A DNA stretch of 64,000 bases, from NCBI GenBank assembly GCA_019637265.1, contig JAHBVY010000002.1:248001-312000 (forward strand), read 5' to 3'. This DNA comes from Polyangiaceae bacterium (GTDB lineage: Bacteria; Myxococcota_A; Polyangia; Polyangiales; Polyangiaceae). Made by a program: the position numbers and the translations under genes. Shown in pieces: positions 43,494 through 57,000 of the stretch. The first letter of the stretch is position 1. Each line of letters starts with the position of its first letter. The notes beneath the pieces were generated by a model, which worked only from the letters and a program-made list of their open reading frames with translations, searched no databases and was not told the DNA's origin.

Positions 43494-43520
43494 GGGTTTT
43501 TGGGGGTTTGGCACGGCACC
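43494..43520 (+). repeat. Dispersed intergenic element, near-full copy
   Basis: GGGTTTTTGGGGG then TTTGGCACGGCACC, differing from the core by a small change at the centre. Confidence 0.6.
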
Positions 43521-43607
43521 TAGAGACGCGCGCCGTGGGTGACGCTCAGGTGTCACCGCGCGCCATCACGCGCGCCGCGCCGGCTCTCGTCGCGTCCCTC
43601 ATCGGTG

Positions 43608-46964
<3,357 letters not shown>

Positions 46965-47086
46965 GTCGAAGCGGCCTGCTACCACAGCTGACCGCACGGG
47001 TAACGACTCACCGAGCAGCGGCCGAAAGCGCCTGGCGGAGCGCCCCAGGCGCGCTACGGATCCGCCGTAGGCCGCGCATGCAGGGT

Positions 47087-47115
47087 GGGTTTCTGGGGGT
47101 TGGACGGCACCGCGG
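47087..47115 (+). repeat. Dispersed intergenic element, full copy
   Basis: GGGTTTCTGGGGG followed by TTGGACGGCACCGCGG; it forms the left end of an inverted pair with 47185-47200. Confidence 0.65.
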
Positions 47116-47184
47116 CATCCCGGCGCTGCCTGCTGAGACGTGCAGTGCGCCCGGGGTGGCTTCGAGCGTCGCTCGGCGGACGCG

Positions 47185-47200
47185 AACCCCCAAAAAACCC
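47185..47200 (-). repeat. Dispersed intergenic motif, inverted partner
   Basis: AACCCCCAAAAAACCC, reverse complement GGGTTTTTTGGGGGTT, closes a 114-bp unit bounded by inverted motif copies. Confidence 0.55.
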
Positions 47201-47304
47201 TGAGCAAGCACGCTGAAGCCCGCTCGAGGAGCCAAGGAGCCCACCCGAAAAACGAGACAAAACGCGGGCTCGGCGACGTGCTCGGCGGCTCGCCTAGGAT
47301 CTCC

Positions 47305-47333
47305 TTGACGGAGCCCCTGCCTTCCGTCATAAC
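47305..47333 (+). promoter_or_regulatory. Sigma-70-type promoter for rpmI-rplT
   Basis: TTGACG (47305-47310), a 17-bp spacer, and CATAAC (47328-47333): five and four of six consensus matches at ideal spacing, about 115 bp before the rpmI start. Confidence 0.6.
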
Positions 47334-47411
47334 GCGCGGCCCCACGAGTCGCCGGCCAAAGTCCGCTGCTGCGCTCGCGTGGGCAGCGCCGCCTCCGGCG
47401 GTCGTTGCGCT

Positions 47412-47430
47412 GGCCCCAGCAGCTGGGGCC
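47412..47430 (+). promoter_or_regulatory. Perfect hairpin adjoining the rpmI ribosome site
   Basis: GGCCCCAG-CAG-CTGGGGCC, an 8-bp stem with a 3-base loop, ends five bases before the purine-rich GGGAGAG and 16 bases before the ATG. It could control translation of the L35-L20 operon. Confidence 0.5.
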
Positions 47431-47446
47431 CTTCCGGGAGAGTAGC

Positions 47447-47644
47447 ATGCCCAAAATGAAGACGAACCGCGCCGCATCGAAGCGCTTCAAGCTCACGGGC
47501 TCCGGTCGTGTCCGCCGCCCGAAGATGGGGCTGCAGCACTGCATGATCGGCAAGAGCCGCAAGCGCCGCCGCCGCCTGCGCGACAACGACATGGTCGCAC
47601 CCGCGATGGAGAAGCGGGTCAAGCTGCTTTTGCCCTACGGCTAA
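47447..47644 (+). CDS. rpmI: 50S ribosomal protein L35
   Basis: 65 residues from the ATG at 47447 after GGGAGAG; the frame extends upstream to 47405 but [24 protein letters not shown] is the family's canonical N-terminus. It is basic, with the usual [15 protein letters not shown] core, and assembles in the large subunit. rplT follows 17 bp later. The usual upstream partner infC is absent. Confidence 0.95.
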   Translation: MPKMKTNRAASKRFKLTGSGRVRRPKMGLQHCMIGKSRKRRRRLRDNDMVAPAMEKRVKLLLPYG

Positions 47645-47661
47645 CGTAGAGGAGTCAGAAC

Positions 47662-48015
47662 ATGCCCCGCGTCAAGAGAGGCCCCCACACCCGCCGTCGC
47701 CACAAGCGCGTCCTGAAGCAGACCAAGGGTTTTTGGGGAGGTCGTAAGAATCGCTTCCGTCAGGCGCTGCGCGTCCTGTGGAAGAGCTGGCAGTACGCTT
47801 ACGTCGGGCGCAAGCTCCGCAAGCGCGACTTCCGCCGCTTGTGGATCGTGCGCATCAACGCCGCCTGCCGTGAGAACGGCACCAGCTACTCGCGCCTGAT
47901 GGGCTCGCTGCACAAGGCGGGCATCGAGCTCGATCGCAAGGTGCTCGCGGACATGGCGGTCAACGACCCCACCGCGTTCAAGGCGCTGACCGAGCTGGCA
48001 TCCGCCGCAGGTTAG
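47662..48015 (+). CDS. rplT: 50S ribosomal protein L20
   Basis: 117 residues after GAGGAG at good spacing. Full-length family match: [62 protein letters not shown] and [30 protein letters not shown]20 binds 23S rRNA early in assembly and in many bacteria represses its own operon through the leader, which makes the hairpin ahead of rpmI a candidate target (inference). A hairpin follows the stop. Confidence 0.97.
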   Translation: MPRVKRGPHTRRRHKRVLKQTKGFWGGRKNRFRQALRVLWKSWQYAYVGRKLRKRDFRRLWIVRINAACRENGTSYSRLMGSLHKAGIELDRKVLADMAVNDPTAFKALTELASAAG

Positions 48016-48028
48016 TCGTCAGCACCAC

Positions 48029-48059
48029 GAACAGCCGCCAGGTGGCGGCGCTGTTCTTT
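48029..48059 (+). terminator. Rho-independent-like terminator after rplT
   Basis: GAACAGCCGCCA pairs with TGGCGGCGCTGTTC (two-base bulge), followed by TTT and then the dispersed G-run motif. Confidence 0.55.
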
Positions 48060-48071
48060 GGGGGTTTGGAC
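48056..48071 (+). repeat. Copy of dispersed intergenic motif
   Basis: CTTTGGGGGTTTGGAC, followed by CCACCGCG where full copies have GGCACCGC. It adjoins the rplT terminator hairpin. Confidence 0.5.
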
Positions 48072-48170
48072 CCACCGCGAGCCGACAGCCCACGCTGCTC
48101 GGCTTTCGGTGCTTCAGTCGCTTCTTTCCGGCACGACGAGCGGCGGTTCGGCGTGCTAGGGCTCGCCGCC

Positions 48171-49232
48171 ATGGATCCCACCGCTGAGATCGAGCAAGGC
48201 CTGAGCGCCTTCGGCGAGGACTTCCGCGCTCAATTCGCGGCGGCGGAGTCGGAGCTCACGCTGCGCAGCGCGCGCGCGGAGCTGCTCGGGAAGAAAGGTC
48301 GCCTCACGCAGCTGCTGAAGCTGATGGGGCGGGTCCCTGCCGATCAGCGCAAGCGCCTGGGGGAGGCGGTCAACGCCAGCAAGCTCGAGGTGGAGGCCTG
48401 CTTCCAAGCGCGGCTCGATGAGCTCAGTCGCGCGGCGCGTGAAGCCGACTTGAAGGCCACCCCCTTCGACCTCAGCCTGCCAGGGCGCGCGCCCGCGCGG
48501 GGTCACCTCCACCCGCTCACCCAGGTGCGCGAGCAAGTCCTCGACACCTTCGAGGGGCTCGGCTTCGAGGTCGCGTCGGGCCCACAGGTGGAGCTGGAGG
48601 AGAACAACTTCACCAAGCTCGCCTTCCCGCCGGATCACCCCGCGACGGACATGCAGGACACCTTCTGGGTGAAGGTGGCGGGCGCGGAGAGCGCGCGCAC
48701 GCTGCTCCGCACCCACACCAGCAACGTGCAGGTGCGGGAGATGAGCCAGCGCCAGCCGCCGATGGCGGTGGTGAGCGGCGGCGCGGTGTTCCGCCGTGAC
48801 GACGACGTCACCCACTCCCCCATGTTCCATCAAATCGAGGGGTTTTGGGTCGGTGAGGGCGTGAGCTTCAGTCACCTGAAGGGCGTGCTCACGGCGTTCC
48901 TCGAGCGCATGTACGGCGCGGGCGTGGCCGTGCGCTTCCGCCCCAGCTACTTCCCCTTCGTCGAGCCCGGCGCGGAGGTCGACGTCGCGTGTGATTTCTG
49001 CACGGAAACTACCTGCGCGAGCTGCCGGGTGTGCAAGGGCACGCGCTGGCTCGAGATCCTCGGCTGCGGGATGATCCACCCGGAGGTGCTCGAGCACTGC
49101 GGCATCGACTCGGAGCGCTACACCGGCTTCGCCTTCGGGCTCGGGGTGGAGCGCGTCGCGATGCGCCGCTACGGCATCCCGGACATCCGGCTCCTGTTCG
49201 AGAACGACCCGCGGTTCCTCGCGCAGTTCTGA
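48171..49232 (+). CDS. pheS: Phenylalanine-tRNA ligase alpha subunit
   Basis: 353 residues from the ATG at 48171; the frame is open to 48042 but the extra residues are not conserved. It has an N-terminal tRNA-binding helical arm, then the class II catalytic core: GFEVASGPQVELEENNFTKLAFPPDHPATDMQDTFW, motif 2 VFRRDDDVTHSPMFHQIEGF, and motif 3 YTGFAFGLGVERVAMRRYGIPDIR. It charges tRNA-Phe as an alpha2-beta2 enzyme, yet no pheT follows: the next gene is an ABC exporter on the other strand, so the beta subunit must be encoded elsewhere. Confidence 0.95.
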   Translation: MDPTAEIEQGLSAFGEDFRAQFAAAESELTLRSARAELLGKKGRLTQLLKLMGRVPADQRKRLGEAVNASKLEVEACFQARLDELSRAAREADLKATPFDLSLPGRAPARGHLHPLTQVREQVLDTFEGLGFEVASGPQVELEENNFTKLAFPPDHPATDMQDTFWVKVAGAESARTLLRTHTSNVQVREMSQRQPPMAVVSGGAVFRRDDDVTHSPMFHQIEGFWVGEGVSFSHLKGVLTAFLERMYGAGVAVRFRPSYFPFVEPGAEVDVACDFCTETTCASCRVCKGTRWLEILGCGMIHPEVLEHCGIDSERYTGFAFGLGVERVAMRRYGIPDIRLLFENDPRFLAQF

Positions 49233-49241
49233 CAGGCTCCC

Positions 49242-50825
49242 TCACGACAGCGTGGTCACGATGGCGTGACGCCGGGTCGCGAAGCGCTGCGGCGCGGGGT
49301 CGTGGCTCACCACGATCAAGGTGCGCGCGCCGCGGAGTCGCGTGAGCGCGTCTCGGAGCTGCTCCCTGGCGGCGTCGTCCAGCCCCGCGAACGGCTCGTC
49401 CAAGAGCAAGATGGGCAGCTCGGTAGCCACCGCGCGAGCCAAGGCGATCAGGCGCCGTTCACCTCCGGAGACGGCGCGCCCGCCGGGGCCCAAGCGCTCC
49501 TCCCCCAAGCGCTCGATGAGCCACTCGGCGCCCAAGGTCGCGAGCGCGGCGCGCCCAGCGTCGGGCGTGACGCCGAGCAGCGTGAGGTTCTCAATCAGCG
49601 TGCCGGTGATGAGCGGCGCCTCCTGCGGCACCCAAGCGAACGGACGGTGCGCGGGGCCCGCCGGCGCGCTCGTCACCTCGCGCTCCCCCACGCGGCACAC
49701 CCCCACCGCTGGCTCCAAGCCGAGCAAGGTGCGAAGCAGCGTCGTCTTACCGCTGCCGTTCGGCCCCGTGATCCACAGCACCTCCCCCTGCGCCAACGTC
49801 AGGCTCAGCTGCGGCCCGCGCCCCTCACACCCGAACGCATCGAGCGTCAGCCCTGCGTCCGTGAACGGCGCGCGGCGCGGCGCGGGCGCCTCGTCCGTCG
49901 CCTGCGTCGGTAGCCGAGCGAGCGCCTGCTGCCCCCTCAGGTACACCGCGCGCCCCTCACCCAAGTCCTTGAGCGGCCGGTAGGCCATGAACAGCACCAC
50001 GCAAAACGCCAGCAGCCGCCCGTCCGCCACTTGAAACCCAACCCGCTCCGAGAGCAGCACCACGAGCACGACCAAGAGCGCGCCGAGCGTCTCGTTGAGC
50101 CCCGAGAGCAGCGCACCGAGCGCGTCGAGGCGAGCGACCTCGCGCTCCGAGCGGCGCCCCGCGTCGGTGAGCGCGCCGAGCACCCGACCCCCAGCGCCAT
50201 ACGAGCGGAACAAATCCAAGTTGGTGACCAGCTCATCCACGTGACCGTGGAGCTGCTCGGCCGACGCGAGCGCGCCCGCCGCCGCGCTTTTGAAGCGGCG
50301 CCGTAGCCGAGCTACCGCCCAGACGATGGGCAACAGCGCCAGGGCAGCAGCGATTGCCAACGGCCCTGACACGAAGATCAGGGCGATGGCCAGCGGCAGC
50401 AGCTGGCCCACCGCGCGCGCCCACACCACCGCACCGCGAGCCCCCAGCTCCACCTCACGCAGCCCCACCGCGATCCGCGCGAGCACCGCCTGCGACGGCG
50501 CCGCCCGCCCCACCCCCAGCAACGACCTCGCGATGTCCACCCTGAGCGCGCTGGCCACGCGGCTACCGAGCGCCGCCTGCGCGTGAGCCATGCCAAACCC
50601 CCCCCCGGTCTTGAGGAGGCTCGCGAAGAGCCCGATCAGGCCCCAGGTGGTGAGCTCTACGGCCCCGGAATGGCCCGTAACCCCGCGGATCAGCCCCGCC
50701 CCAGCGCCAGCCACCGCCGCGTGTCCAAAGCCCGTCGCCACCACCGACGCCAGGACCACCCAACGAAAACGCCCCTCATGGCGCAACTCCTGCGTCACTC
50801 GGGCGTACAACGAGGTCTCGCCCAC
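49242..50825 (-). CDS. ABC transporter, fused membrane and ATP-binding domains
   Basis: About 527 residues from a GTG at 50823-50825; the frame is open to a GTG at 50951, and no in-frame ATG exists near, so the start is uncertain. The N-terminal half has roughly five or six membrane helices (WVVLASVVATGFGHAAVAGAGAG, LLPLAIALIFVSGPLAIAAALALLPIVWAV, LGALLVVLVVLLSERV) like half-exporters. The C-terminal ATPase has Walker A GPNGSGKTTLL, signature SGGERR, Walker B ILLLDEP and the H-loop His (VVSHD). It probably acts as a homodimer or with an unlinked partner. Substrate is unknown. Divergent from the sigma factor gene. Confidence 0.85.
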   Translation of the reverse strand: MGETSLYARVTQELRHEGRFRWVVLASVVATGFGHAAVAGAGAGLIRGVTGHSGAVELTTWGLIGLFASLLKTGGGFGMAHAQAALGSRVASALRVDIARSLLGVGRAAPSQAVLARIAVGLREVELGARGAVVWARAVGQLLPLAIALIFVSGPLAIAAALALLPIVWAVARLRRRFKSAAAGALASAEQLHGHVDELVTNLDLFRSYGAGGRVLGALTDAGRRSEREVARLDALGALLSGLNETLGALLVVLVVLLSERVGFQVADGRLLAFCVVLFMAYRPLKDLGEGRAVYLRGQQALARLPTQATDEAPAPRRAPFTDAGLTLDAFGCEGRGPQLSLTLAQGEVLWITGPNGSGKTTLLRTLLGLEPAVGVCRVGEREVTSAPAGPAHRPFAWVPQEAPLITGTLIENLTLLGVTPDAGRAALATLGAEWLIERLGEERLGPGGRAVSGGERRLIALARAVATELPILLLDEPFAGLDDAAREQLRDALTRLRGARTLIVVSHDPAPQRFATRRHAIVTTLS

Positions 50826-51080
50826 GGAAGCCCCGGCCGAACCGCCCACGCGTGGCCTGTAGCACACCCCTGTTTGGCTCCGTGGGGCCGTTCGCCCACC
50901 GTCGTTCGCAACCCACACCTGAAGCACGCCACGCCCCACCGTGCTCCCCACGGTGCCCCCGCCAGCACGACCCCTCAGAAAAAACTCGCCTACCGCGACG
51001 CGCCAGGCTAAGAGCGGCGCCCCGCGGCGCCCTACCAGGGCACGATGCTTGCTTGAATCATCCCCGCGCCGCTCAGACCT

Positions 51081-51099
51081 CCCCCGCGGCTCGCGGGGG
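51081..51099 (+). promoter_or_regulatory. Hairpin in sigma-factor leader (distal)
   Basis: CCCCCGCG-GCT-CGCGGGGG, a perfect 8-bp stem with a three-base loop, about 210 bp before the sigma ATG. Confidence 0.35.
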
Positions 51100-51127
51100 T
51101 TGGGCGCGCTCAGTGCGTTCGAACGCC

Positions 51128-51147
51128 CCCTCCATGGGAATGGAGGG
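51128..51147 (+). promoter_or_regulatory. Hairpin in sigma-factor leader (proximal)
   Basis: CCCTCCAT-GGGA-ATGGAGGG, a perfect 8-bp stem with a tetraloop, about 160 bp upstream of the sigma ATG. With the distal hairpin it may shape the mRNA leader. Confidence 0.4.
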
Positions 51148-51309
51148 TGAGGCTGCCTCGTTGCCGCAAGCTGCCCTGGGCCCTCCCCCCAAGTCCCTCT
51201 CCCTCCCCTCGGCCTTCACGCCTTGCCCCTTGCCGGTAGGCACCTCGGCCCCACGTTCTTCTGACTGGCTCGCGCCCGCCCCCCACGACCCGAACCCCCC
51301 ACGAGAACC

Positions 51310-52659
51310 ATGACCGATCACCAGGCAGTAAGCCAGCTCTATGACGAGGACAACTCGGACGAGCGGACTAGCGTACGGCTGACCGCGACCTCGCGCCACT
51401 CGGACGCCCCTGGTCCGCTCGGCGAGTCGCAGCCGGCACGCCCCGCGAAGGATCCGGACGCCTCGGGTGACTCGATGCTGTCGCGGTACTTCCGCGACAT
51501 GGCGACCCACCAGGTGATGGGCCCTGATGAGGAGCTCACCGCCGCGCAGGACGTCGAGGCGGCCGAGGTCGCGCATTGGCGCGAGCTCCTCTCCTACCTG
51601 CCCGTGGCGGAGTACGTCTTGAACGGCCTCGAGCAAGACATCGCGGAGATGCTGGCGGAGCCCGAGCGGCCCCAGCTCGCCGTGTTGCCGAAGCTGCGCG
51701 AGCTGCTCGAGGTCTACCGCAAGCAACGCTCGAAGCTGCACGCGGGGCAGACCCGCGAGTGGCAAGAGCTCACCGAGGCGCTCGCGCGAGAAGTACGGCT
51801 GCCTGACTCGGATCGGGTGTGGCTCGCCGCCGCCAACCGCCGTGTGCGCGAGGTGGTGGACGCTGACGCCGATCCGGACGTCATCCCCGTGATCGCGGAG
51901 ACGGCCGCCTACAAGAAGTTCATCTCCCGGGTGAAGGCGGCCGATCGCCGTCAGCGCGCCTCGAAGAACCGCTTCGTGAAGGCGAACCTACGCCTCGTCG
52001 TGAGCATCGCGCGCCGCTACAACCGCGGCCGCTTGCCCCTCATCGACCTGATCCAGGAGGGCAACATCGGGCTCATGAAGGCGGTGGAGCGCTTCGATCA
52101 CACGCGCGGTTACCGCTTCTCCACCTACGCCTCGTGGTGGATCCGTCACGCCATCAGCCGCGCGTTGGCGGACAAGGGGCGCGCCGTGCGCATCCCAGTG
52201 CACATGCTCGACACCTACAACCGGGTGTCGCGCGCGACGCAGACCATCATCGCGCGCACCGGGCGTGAGCCGTCGATCGAGGAGCTGGAGAAGGAGACCG
52301 GCGTCCCCCGTGAGAAGCTCGACAAGGTGAAGGATCTCTACGCCGAGACGCCGTTCTCGCTCGATCGCCCGGTGGGCGACGAGGACGGCCGGAAGTTCAT
52401 CGACTTCCTGGTGGAGGAGAACGCCAACTCCCCTTACGACGACCTCGCCGCCGCCAAGTGGGCGGAGGAGGTGCGGCGCCTGCTCGGCACCCTCACGCCG
52501 ATCGAGAGCCGCATCATCCGCTGGCGCTTCGGCCTCGACAACGAGGACGAGCTCACCCTCAAGGAGATCGGCGACAAGTACAACCTGAGCCGCGAGCGGA
52601 TCCGCCAGCTGCAAGAGCAGGCCATCGGCAAGATCCGCAAGCAGATGCGAGACTTCTAG
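51310..52659 (+). CDS. RNA polymerase sigma-70 family factor (group 2-like)
   Basis: 449 residues. Region 1.2 ([26 protein letters not shown]) follows a short polar N-terminus. After a variable insert of about 130 residues come region 2 ([77 protein letters not shown]), region 3 ([22 protein letters not shown]) and region 4 ([54 protein letters not shown]). All core recognition and promoter-binding parts are intact, but the N-terminus is much shorter than a primary RpoD. It is probably a stress or developmental sigma. A strong terminator follows. Confidence 0.92.
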   Translation: MTDHQAVSQLYDEDNSDERTSVRLTATSRHSDAPGPLGESQPARPAKDPDASGDSMLSRYFRDMATHQVMGPDEELTAAQDVEAAEVAHWRELLSYLPVAEYVLNGLEQDIAEMLAEPERPQLAVLPKLRELLEVYRKQRSKLHAGQTREWQELTEALAREVRLPDSDRVWLAAANRRVREVVDADADPDVIPVIAETAAYKKFISRVKAADRRQRASKNRFVKANLRLVVSIARRYNRGRLPLIDLIQEGNIGLMKAVERFDHTRGYRFSTYASWWIRHAISRALADKGRAVRIPVHMLDTYNRVSRATQTIIARTGREPSIEELEKETGVPREKLDKVKDLYAETPFSLDRPVGDEDGRKFIDFLVEENANSPYDDLAAAKWAEEVRRLLGTLTPIESRIIRWRFGLDNEDELTLKEIGDKYNLSRERIRQLQEQAIGKIRKQMRDF

Positions 52660-52683
52660 CGGCTCGTCAGGCTGCGGTGCTCT

Positions 52684-52751
52684 TCGAGTGGCACCGCAGC
52701 TCGAGTAGCGCCGCAGCTCAGGTGGCGCCGCAGCTTGAGTGGCACCGCAGC
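52684..52751 (+). repeat. 17-bp minisatellite, four units
   Basis: TCGAGTGGCACCGCAGC-type units at 52684, 52701, 52718 and 52735, all exactly 17 bp with one to three differences. They start 25 bp after the sigma-factor stop. Confidence 0.85.
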
Positions 52752-52780
52752 GTCAGGTGTACCGAAGAAGGTCCCAACGT

Positions 52781-52813
52781 CACGCCCCGAGGTGCTGAGC
52801 ACCTCGGGGCGTG
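52781..52813 (+). terminator. Strong hairpin terminator after sigma factor
   Basis: CACGCCCCGAGGTG pairs perfectly with CACCTCGGGGCGTG around a CTGAG loop (14-bp stem), followed by GTTGGTTTGG, a T-rich stretch. Confidence 0.65.
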
Positions 52814-53398
52814 GTTGGTTTGGGGTGCGGGCTCGCCAGCTCGTCCCCATCAACCCGAGAGCCGCGTGCGTCGACGCTGCGAGCCCCGAACGGGGGGCCT
52901 GCGACCATTTGCCGCGCGTGCCCTGAATGGCGCTGGTCACCCCCAGACCCCGCAAGAACTGCCGGCTTTGCGGGCAGCGCCGGCGACCGCTGCGGGGGGT
53001 GGCGAAGCGCCGCATTTACTTTCCGCCGACCGCCGAACATAACCCGGCCTGGCGCCTGGCCTGCCCTGCGCCGCTTGACCGAATCCCGATCCAACCAGCG
53101 TCTGATGCAGTTCGTTCCGCGCGGCTCGTCGTTTCATCCCTGGAGGCACTCGCGAAAGCGGTCGCCTCACCTGAGCAGCTCCATGGGGCAGGCTCAGGCG
53201 GGAGCGGACGGCGCCCCGCAGGAGCTCTTGGGAGCGCACTCTTTGCGGGGATGGCGCTTCGTGGAGCGGGGACCGCGCCTGGGGGAGCTCCCCTCGAGCG
53301 CCCCTCCTTCGAGTGACAAGAGGGTCGCCTTTTAGGCCGCCATCGTGCTAGCGAGGCGCCCGCATGGGGCCCTTCCCCTCTGAACTCCACAGCCGCTC

Positions 53399-53424
53399 AG
53401 CACAGCGAGCGCAGCACAGCGAGC
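53399..53424 (+). repeat. 12-bp direct repeat before actA
   Basis: AGCACAGCGAGC at 53399-53410 and 53413-53424, ending two bases before the actA ATG and replacing any normal ribosome site. Confidence 0.55.
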
Positions 53425-53425
53425 A

Positions 53426-54066
<641 letters not shown>

Positions 54067-54079
<13 letters not shown>

Positions 54080-57000
54080 AGAAGCCCAAGTTCTGGCGGA
54101 GCCTCGCAGAGCGCGACAACACCGAGGACTTCCGCGAGCGCGCCCAGCGCGAGTTCTTCGTCAAGGCTGACGAGGGCCCCACGGTCCCCGGCAGGCGGCG
54201 GTTCCTCCAGCTGATGGGCGCTTCGCTCGCGCTGAGCGGCTGCTTCCCCGAGGACCGTCTGCTCCCCGCCTCGAAGCGGCCAGAGGGCACCATCCCGGGT
54301 CGGCCCGAGTTCTTCGCGACCACGATGGAGCTCGGCGGCGTGGGCGTGGGGCTCATCGCGCGCAGCTACGAGGGGCGCCCGATCAAGATCGAGGGCAACC
54401 CGGCGCACACCACCAGCGTCGGCGGCACCTCGGTGTTCCACCAGGCGTCCGTCCTGGAGATGTACGACCCGGACCGCAGCAAGGGCGTCGCGCGCTTCGC
54501 TGGTGGCAAGCGCGAGAGCTCCACCTGGGCCGAGTTCGACTCAGGCTTCCTGAAGGCGTGGGCGACGGGCGACGGCGCGGCGGTGCTCGCCGAGGGCTCG
54601 AGCTCCCCCACCCTGGCCGATTTGAAGCGGCGCCTGATCGAGAAGGCGCCGCAGCTCAAGTGGTACGACTACCAGACGGTCAACTGGGATAACGAACGCG
54701 AGGGCGCCAAGCTCGCCTTCGGCCGCGCCCTGCGCAGCGAGCTCAAGCTCGCCCTGGCCGACGTCGTGGTCACCCTCGACTGCGACTTGCTGAGCGGGCA
54801 CCCGAGCGCGCCGGCCTACGCTCGGGACTTCGCCGGGCGGCGCACGCCCGAGGCGGGCAACCTGAACCGCCTCTACACCATCGAGAGCGCCTTCAGCTCC
54901 ACCGGTGGCGCGGCCGATCATCGCCTGCCGCTGCGCTCGGAGTTGATCAAGGCGGCGGTGGCCTACCTCGACGCCGTGGTGAGCCCACAGGTGAACGCGA
55001 CGGGGACCCCGCAGCCGTCGCCGCAAGCGGCGTTCCTCGGCGACGCGACCGCCAAGCGCTTCCTCGACACGGTGGCGAAGGATCTGGTCGCCCATCGCGG
55101 CTCCAGCATCGTGGTCGCCGGTAGCGGCCAGCCCCCCGAGGTGCACGCGCTGGTGCACCGCCTGAACGGGATCCTCGGCAACGTGGGCAAGACGCTCATC
55201 CTGCGCGAGGAGGTCGAGCAGGAGCGCGCCACCTACGCCGAGCAGATCGCCCAGCTGACCGCCGCGATGAACGCTGGTCAGGTGAAGAGCCTGCTCATCC
55301 TGGGCGGCAACCCCGCGTACAACGCGCCGTCCGATCTGCAGTTCGGCGCCGCGCTCGCGAAGGTACAGCAAGCGGCCCACGCGAGCCTGTACGAGGACGA
55401 GACCAGTCAGCTGTGCCATTGGCACGTGCCGCTCGCGCACTGGCTCGAGTCGTTCGGCGACGCGCGCGCCTGGGATGGCACCGTGAGCCTGGCGCAGCCG
55501 CTCATCGCCCCGCTGTACGGCGGTCGCTCCGCCATCGAGCTGATCGCGACGGCGCTCGGCGAGAAGGAGCCGCCGCTCGCGCTGATCCAGCGCACCCACG
55601 GTGAGCGCATCGCGGGGGAGGCGCTGTGGCGCCGCGCGATCCATGACGGCATCATCGAGGGCACCGAGCTCGAGGTGGTGCCGCTCGTGGCGCTCAAGGA
55701 GCTGAACGTCCCGCTCGCCGGGCGTGAGCTCGGCGGCATCGCAGCGACGGATGAGCTGGAGCTCACCATCGCGCCCGACAGCAAGCTCTACGATGGGCGC
55801 TACAGCAACCTCGGGTGGCTGCAGGAGCACCCGGACACCATCAGCAAGCTCACCTGGGACAACGCGGTGTGGGTGGGCCCCTCCACCGCGGCGGCGCTCG
55901 GCGTGACCGACGGGGACGTGGTGACGCTCAGCGCCGGCGGCCAGAGCGTCGACATCCCAGTGCTGATCATCCCGGGCCAGGCCAAGGGCTCCGTCCGCGT
56001 CCACCTCGGGTACGGCCGCTCCGCCGCGGGCCAAATCGGCGGCTCCAAGGCGCACGGCGTGGCGCCGGTCGGTGTGGACACCTACCAGCTCCGCACCACC
56101 AAGCTCCTCAGCTTCGGCGCCGGCGCCAGCCTGAAGAAGACCGGCAAGTTCGCGAAGCTCGCGACCACTCAGGACAAGCACTCCATCGACGATCTGGGCG
56201 CGAACTACATCCAGGAGCGCATCCCGGTGCTCGTGCGTGAGGGCACCGTGGCCGAGTTCAAGAAGGACCCAGCCTTCGCGAAGCACCGCGTCCACCACCC
56301 CCCGCTGCTCTCGCTGTGGAAGCCCCCCACCTCCTATGAGGGCCACCGCTGGGGGATGAGCATCGACTTGAACAAGTGCCTCGGCTGCGGCGCCTGCGCC
56401 ATCTCCTGCCAGGCGGAGAACAACATCCCCGTGGTGGGGAAGGAGCGCGTGCTGTTCGGCCGCGAGATGAGCTGGCTGCGCATCGACCGCTACTTCAAGG
56501 GCGACCCGGAGAGCCCCGCCATCGCCAGTCAGCCGATCAGTTGCCAGCAGTGCGAGAACGCGCCTTGCGAGCAGGTGTGCCCCGTGGGCGCCACGGTGCA
56601 CTCCTCCGAGGGCCTGAACGACATGACCTACAACCGGTGCATCGGCACCCGGTACTGCGCGAACAACTGCCCCTACAAGGTCCGGCGCTTCAACTACTTC
56701 AATTACCACATGGATATGAAGGAGAAGGCCAACCAGGTGAAGGGGATGGTGTTCAACCCCGAGGTCACGGTGCGCTTCCGCGGCGTGATGGAGAAGTGCA
56801 CCTACTGCGTGCAGCGCATCCAGGCCGTGAAGATCGAGGCCAAGAACCACCGCCGCAAGCTGGAAGACGGCGAGATCCGCTCGGCTTGTGAGGAGGCCTG
56901 CTCCACCGGGGCCATCGTCTTCGGTGACCTGAACGACACCCAGAGCCAAGTCCGTAAGCTCCAAGACCTACCTCGAGCCTACGCGCTCCTGGGGCAGCTC

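Larger units (their letters stand above)
43204..43607. other. Intergenic gap with minisatellite and dispersed motif
   Basis: 404 bp between the FHA gene and carB. It holds the 20-bp tandem array (43331-43430) and a dispersed-motif copy (43494-43520). No gene was recognised. Confidence 0.55.
46965..47446. other. Divergent gap between carB and rpmI
   Basis: 482 bp. It contains two inverted copies of the dispersed motif (47087-47115 and 47185-47200), a good sigma-70-type promoter (47305-47333) and a hairpin (47412-47430) before rpmI. No infC gene is present here. Confidence 0.6.
50826..51309. other. Divergent gap ABC exporter / sigma factor
   Basis: 484 bp, possibly partly coding if the exporter starts at 50951. 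It holds two hairpins (51081-51099 and 51128-51147) ahead of the sigma gene. No dispersed full-length motif was found. Confidence 0.45.
52660..53425. other. 766-bp gap before the ACIII operon
   Basis: It contains the 17-bp minisatellite (52684-52751), the terminator (52781-52813) and a 12-bp direct repeat (53399-53424). Open frames at 52811-53335 and 52927-53316 lack any family feature. No convincing promoter was identified, though the operon promoter should lie here. Confidence 0.5.

Noticed and set aside
52811-53335. 174-residue open frame upstream of actA (and 52927-53316)
   Set aside because: No ribosome site, low-complexity Arg/Pro/Ser content, no recognisable motif, and it starts inside the terminator's trailing region.
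54541-56964. 807-residue minus-strand open frame
   Set aside because: It is the complement of actB; no signal or domain, and the plus strand is certain.
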